Shown here: positions 59,701 through 64,000 of the stretch, in pieces
Numbering within the stretch: position 1 is the stretch's first letter
Layout: every line of letters starts with the position of its first letter
NCBI GenBank assembly: GCA_023213395.1
Contig: CM041465.1
Span: 244,163,741-244,227,740 of the forward strand
Origin: Cycas panzhihuaensis
Lineage: Eukaryota > Cycadophyta
Length of the DNA: 64,000 nucleotides
Direction: 5' to 3'
Position numbers and translations under genes: made by a program
Notes under the pieces: model-generated
The model's database searches: none
What the model saw: only the letters and a program-made list of their open reading frames with translations
Told to the model about the DNA's origin: nothing

Positions 59701-60612
59701 ATCAACACATAAAATATCAATGGCTGCTGATATGATATATAGTGAAATATATATCATGTGGGCGAAGCAAAATACACTAATGGAAGAAATATTTTAGCAA
59801 CTGACAATTGTATCATATCATACAAATGTAATGACATAAATACATATCAGCACGGTGAAAAAATGCATCATGTAGATGATAAAAAATAGACAGTTACTAA
59901 GATATATCACAGCTTCACATTAGCAAGCAGACTGCAATATGAAAATGATAGACAACAAATATATACATAGATGCGAATATGTATTTGCACATACATATCA
60001 TATCTATGACTAAAAATATCATGATTAACTTAGGGCAAATGCACATATATAACTATGAGATTATATATTGACAAAATGGTGATGAAATTATACAAACTGC
60101 ATCTATATTAATTATAAAAAATGGCTAACTAAACAAATTATTCATGAGTAGGCAACCAAATATATTATTCAAATCCTAAATTTATTAATAGGGTGTTAAT
60201 ATATTATAGTACTATGAGTATACCTTTATATTTATTGTTGTATTAATGGCATATAGGTTTGTAATTAACTCTGTTAGGGTTTCAATACTCTCCCACTAGT
60301 AACAGAGGGCTGGCAAACGTCTCCAGGGCATACAAACTCTATAGCATCATCAACAGAGATCTTACACCTTTAGAAAGCTCAAACGACATTTACATGGCTA
60401 GAAATAGAGTCATAACTTGTCTACACACCTCTATATAGCTTAGAATACTTGTAAACAATGGATAGAAGGCTTATGGGATCCACCAATGATCATCTGCACC
60501 ACTGTGTTTGTTCTAGGGTCATCAAGCACGCTAATCCACTAAGGGCAAGCCAACATGACTTGGCACCATCGATTGGACCTCTGACAATCATCTACCTGTG
60601 CACAACCTACAA
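56734..60612. other. Element K internal region, no recognised genes
   Basis: 3.9 kb without retroviral motifs on either strand. 58380-58700 is rich in short related phrases such as CATCTCATGTCACC and AACACACATG-like words, loosely repetitive. Open frames at 59005-59650 (60-80 codons) are AT-rich and overlap on both strands; not considered genes. Confidence 0.6.
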
Positions 60613-60627
60613 GCTCTGATACCATGT

Positions 60628-60935
60628 TGATGCAAATAAGGTTAACAAGATCTTTCGCATCAGGCAGATATCAAGCAGAAACAGATCACATGGGACACTA
60701 GATTGTCATGGAAAACCCTTACGAGTAAAAACCCATAAATAATATTAATTCACATTATGACAAAATGATTTCTTATTACAAAGTTAGACTTTCATCTATA
60801 TTTATAGATCTAAAGTATCAAAATATCAATATAATTACATCCATCGACTCACTACTCTCAAGAATATTCTCCACATAATTAGGCACATAAATAGGGCCCC
60901 AGTTACATTAGTTGGTATGAATACACATTCCAATA
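60628..60935 (-). repeat. 5' LTR of element K
   Basis: 308 bp; plus-strand ends are TGATGCAAAT and ATTCCAATA. The primer site lies just to its left. Confidence 0.92.
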
Positions 60936-62097
60936 AAGTGTATATTTGTGGGGTATTCTAATTAAAATAAAGCTTACAAACTATGGAATCTATAAGGAAG
61001 AAAAATTGTAATTAATTGAGATATAAAATTTGATGAGTCATTGATATATTATATTGACCAATCATTAGAAGAACCTTTTTATCCCCAACTACTTCAATTC
61101 ACTATTTCAATATTTGAAGAGGATGATGAGCTAGTTGTTACGATTCAAGAGGAAGCTGACTTGAATAGAGAAGCTAATAGTGATGAGTTATCATATGTAG
61201 AAGTGCCTACATCACCAAGCCCTTCCATACCACTATGGGCTAGGAAGACAATAAAGGGTTCTAGTGTGGCATTGTAGAACCTTGTTGATGACTAAAGAAC
61301 TAGAAATCAGTATGCTAGTTAGACTCTAGTGGTGAATACTAATGACTCAAGTGATCTTGATTCATATGAAAAAGTAAAGGATAATCCATGATGGAGAGTT
61401 GCGATAGAGGATGAGTATGACTCAATAATGAAGAATGCCATATGCAATTTAGTTCCTTTACCTCTGAAGAAGAACCAAGTTAGATGCAAGTAGGTCTATA
61501 AGACAAAGTTCTACATTGATAGAGAGGTGGATAAGTATAAGGTCAAGCTTATTACACAAGAGTTTAAATATAAAAAAGGAATTAATTATGAGGAGACATT
61601 TACATTAGTCTCTAAGATAACCACATTCTTATTGATCATTTCTTTAGTAGTTGCATATGGTTGGGAGTTAGACTAAATGGACATAAAGTCTACATTTCTT
61701 AATAGAGATCTAGAGGAGATCTATATGTTATAGCCTCTAGAATTCATTAAGAAATCAAGAACATCTTATGTACCAGTTGAAAAAGTCACTCTATGGCTTG
61801 AAACAAGCACTACGTACTTGGTATATTAAGATTGATACCAAACTAAAGGATCAAGGATTTATGTTATAGATCTTGAGCCAAATCTAGACATCAAAAGGAG
61901 TAGGACTTTTATAGTTGTTATTATGTTGTATATAGATGATTTAATCATTGAAGACAACTATAATAAGACTATTATTCAAGTCAAATCCAATTTGAGATTA
62001 ACCTTTACCATGACAGAGCTCAGATCTCTACACTACTTCTTAGGCATTGAGGTCAAGTAGATGGAAGATAAAATTGTAATGTTGTAGACTTAGTATG
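60936..62097 (+). pseudogene. Element H integrase end and reverse transcriptase
   Basis: KCIFVGYSN at the start is the integrase C-terminal block. An acidic linker (open 61041-61277) follows. Reverse-transcriptase blocks run in broken frames: a KYKVKLITQEFKYKKGINYE-like segment, a DIKSTFLNRDLEEIYML-like segment, KSLYGLKQALRTWYIKIDTK, LYIDDLII (YxDD kept, about 61929) and LRSLHYFLGIEV. The last readable text, MEDKIVML, ends where repeat G begins. Confidence 0.83.
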
Positions 62098-64000
62098 TGT
62101 TTCCTAGCTACCAGAAATGGACATAGGTGACTTGACTTAGGTAAGTTTAGGTATGCTTCTACCCCTACTTTTGTTAGTTCCAGAAAGGGTTAATCGAGGC
62201 ACTTTACTTGCGTTATATTCCAATTGATTGACATCATGATCACAATGCATTATTTGCCTACTCATATTACATCTTGATACTTATCCTATGATGACCCAGG
62301 GATACACATCCCATGGCACTCCATAACCCTCCACCATGTCTCCATGACGTCCCTAAGTACCACTGGCTCCTGCAACCCTTATTGCATCTTTTATTAGTGC
62401 GACATAACCCCTAGTACTTTGCCTAGGCCTAGTCATCACCTTATAGGCGCCTCTTATCTCTTTTTGGGAGTCTTTAATTGTCATTTCCCACTTATTGTGG
62501 TCCCTCTAGGTCCTATAACCTCCTTGCTACCTGGATACTACAGCATGCTCCCTTAGGATCTAGGATTCCCCCTTTTTGGGAGCTTCTGGGCTCCCCCACT
62601 TCCCTTTATTCCTTGCTTTCAGCCACACCACTATAAACTTCATGGTACCACTAAGTTTACTGCGAGACAACTATGCATGACTCTTTTTTTAACTAGCTAT
62701 GACTAATTTCACATTAATTATGAAATTTCCATGTGGCAGTAGACTGATTCCCACCCAGGGCGAATCCTAATCACCCGTTGAGCTAGGGTTAGGTTTAAAA
62801 ACCTAAAATTCACTTCATTTCCTCTCTCTCTCTCTCACTCATTTTTCTCTCCTCTCTTCTCCAAAAGTTTTGAAATGGGTCTCAACTCAGTTGTACTCAC
62901 TCCACCTTCTAGTTATTAGCTCCTACAGTTAAAGAAACACGGAGTGTAGGTCTTTAGCAGTGTTGGTTGAGGTAGAGTCACACTCTAAGCATCCCACTAA
63001 GCTCTAAGCATCCTCTTCCTCCCAGGTTTCACTCCCTTTATGATATATTGCAGGGGTTTTATCTAACAACCCCAAAGGGATTCTCCCTTTCACCTAGTCT
63101 GCCAGGTAGATCTAATATAGATTTACCCTTACCAGGTATTTTTAGAGTTGTTTTCACCTTTCTTTTTCAGAACATAAGTGTTTTCCTATTAGTCTTTCTT
63201 GTAAGAAAATTTCCTCCTCTTTTCCATTATGTTGGGAGGTAAACCCTCCCCTTTACTTGCTTGTACACTTCCTCCTCCTAGTTTACTTTGGGTCTTCTCA
63301 AGGAGGTAGCAAGAAAAGAGGTGCACGGAGAGTGAAAGGAGCCCCCTTCTCTCAAGGGCATGCCTTCTCCTCAAGGACAACCCCCTTCTCTCCTTCCCTT
63401 TTTCTCTTCCGTACCTTCCTTGTTTACCCAAGAAACCGTTGAGATGGGGATTTCTATTGGTTGTAGCATAAGCAACCCCTTGCTATGTTTGCAACCAACC
63501 ATCAAGGATCATACATAACCTGGTTTTCAACCTTCTGTCATACCCCTTTTGTTTTGGGGTCTGATCTTATAAAAGCTTGCAAAAGTTGCACTTTGCAACT
63601 TTTGTAATATTTGTAACTTTTACAACTTTCTTACTACCTTTATTTTTGCCTGCAGAAAACTATTTTATACTTATTATTGAGTTGTCTTACTCCCCTTAGC
63701 TAATAGCTTGGGTGCTTGAGAAATGTGTAAAGCATTTAGATTAGGAGGGTTAGCCATTTCGAGGCTACCCACTTTCTTCCTTTTCACCCCCTCTTCCTTA
63801 CATCACTTGTTGATTATGCATGCAAAGTAGGAATAATATTAATATTATATGCTTTCACCATTTAGTATATACTTGTTAAGTTAATTGTTTCATCTCCTTC
63901 TCTTTCAAAGGGGATATATACATATAGCTATATTTCTTTACATGTACTTGCTCCCATATGCATTTGGCACCCCTTGGGAAAAGGCCAACTTTGGTTGTGC
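62098..64000 (+). mobile_element. Long-LTR repeat G, copy 2 (runs off window)
   Basis: Begins TGTTTCCTAGCTACCAG and matches 42764-44690 in order for the whole 1.9 kb available. It cuts the reverse transcriptase of H, which gives a clear left boundary. It contains a CT microsatellite (62820-62840) and the conserved hairpin at 63578-63606. The short open frames at 63048-63442 lie in pyrimidine- or purine-rich DNA and are unlikely to be genes. Confidence 0.72.
63578..63606 (+). repeat. Hairpin in repeat G, copy 2
   Basis: Arms TGCAAAAGTTGCA and TGCAACTTTTGTA, 3-base loop CTT, 12 of 13 positions pair. Same place as in copy 1. Confidence 0.8.

Larger units (their letters stand above)
56415..60935 (-). 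mobile_element. LTR retrotransposon K, minus strand, no coding capacity
   Basis: LTRs at 60628-60935 (5' on the minus strand) and 56415-56720 (3'). The primer site complement GCTCTGATACCA is at 60613-60624, so the minus strand reads TGGTATCAGAGC. The purine tract complement TTCCCTCTTAATG is at 56721-56733. On the minus strand the LTRs start TGTTGGAATA. The internal 3.9 kb shows no gag or pol, so K is a large non-autonomous element. It is inserted in the integrase of H. The flanks ACAAA and AAGTG do not form a target duplication. Confidence 0.88.
52751..62097 (+). mobile_element. Ty1/copia element H, split by K and cut by G
   Basis: It has a 5' LTR (52751-53086), primer site TGGTATCAAAATT from 53087, gag, protease relic and integrase up to 56414, then element K. 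Integrase end and reverse transcriptase follow from 60936 to 62097, where repeat G begins. RNase H and the 3' LTR would lie beyond the window. It is inserted in J in opposite orientation. Heavily decayed. Confidence 0.88.

Noticed and set aside
63048-63442. Open frames on both strands near the window end
   Set aside because: Same compositional effect in repeat G; the matching region of copy 1 does not keep the frames open.

Overview
This window is repeat-dense, AT-rich plant nuclear DNA. It holds no intact protein-coding gene, and I recognise no tRNA, rRNA or CRISPR array. Nearly everything is decayed LTR retrotransposon, inserted one inside another, mostly Ty1/copia with one Ty3/gypsy element. 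Coding regions are broken mainly by TAG/TAA stops at conserved glutamine codons and by G-to-A changes, as expected from long-term cytosine methylation and deamination. Deep nesting, old full-length elements with both LTRs kept, and the absence of active genes suggest a very large, slowly purging genome such as a gymnosperm. The organism itself is an inference.

Left nest (1-41095). Positions 1-1682 hold the end of a family-C LTR inserted in an inverted family-B leader and LTR. From 2185 runs copy 1 of a host-derived unit: upstream sequence plus a pseudogene of a plant ATG18f/g/h-type (WD40/BCAS3) autophagy gene. It is split into four pieces by three insertions: Ty3/gypsy element I (2750-9221), copia element C (10124-15436) and non-autonomous element D (15816-40620). 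Copia element E (16260-37107) sits inside the 5' LTR of D. Element E is in turn split by copia element B (20734-28388, in the integrase) and by gag-only element F (29806-35885, in the reverse transcriptase). Most junctions are confirmed by 5-bp target duplications, and removing B and F restores the E reading frame exactly. F carries an antisense fragment resembling plant PMS1 (MutL mismatch repair), a captured host gene piece.

Middle (41096-51487). Here are an unassigned kilobase, a family-C LTR cut by a long-LTR repeat (G), a degenerate ATCT-type tract and a 51-bp minisatellite. Copy 2 of the ATG18-like unit follows (46965-49135), not interrupted by transposons, and then 2.3 kb of unassigned DNA.

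Right nest (51488-64000). A minus-strand copia relic J is interrupted by copia H (from 52751). H is split by minus-strand non-autonomous element K (56415-60935) and cut at 62098 by a second G copy that runs off the window.

No element could move by its own proteins: each readable integrase has lost at least one of the D,D,E residues. Letters A-K are labels used only here, not published names.
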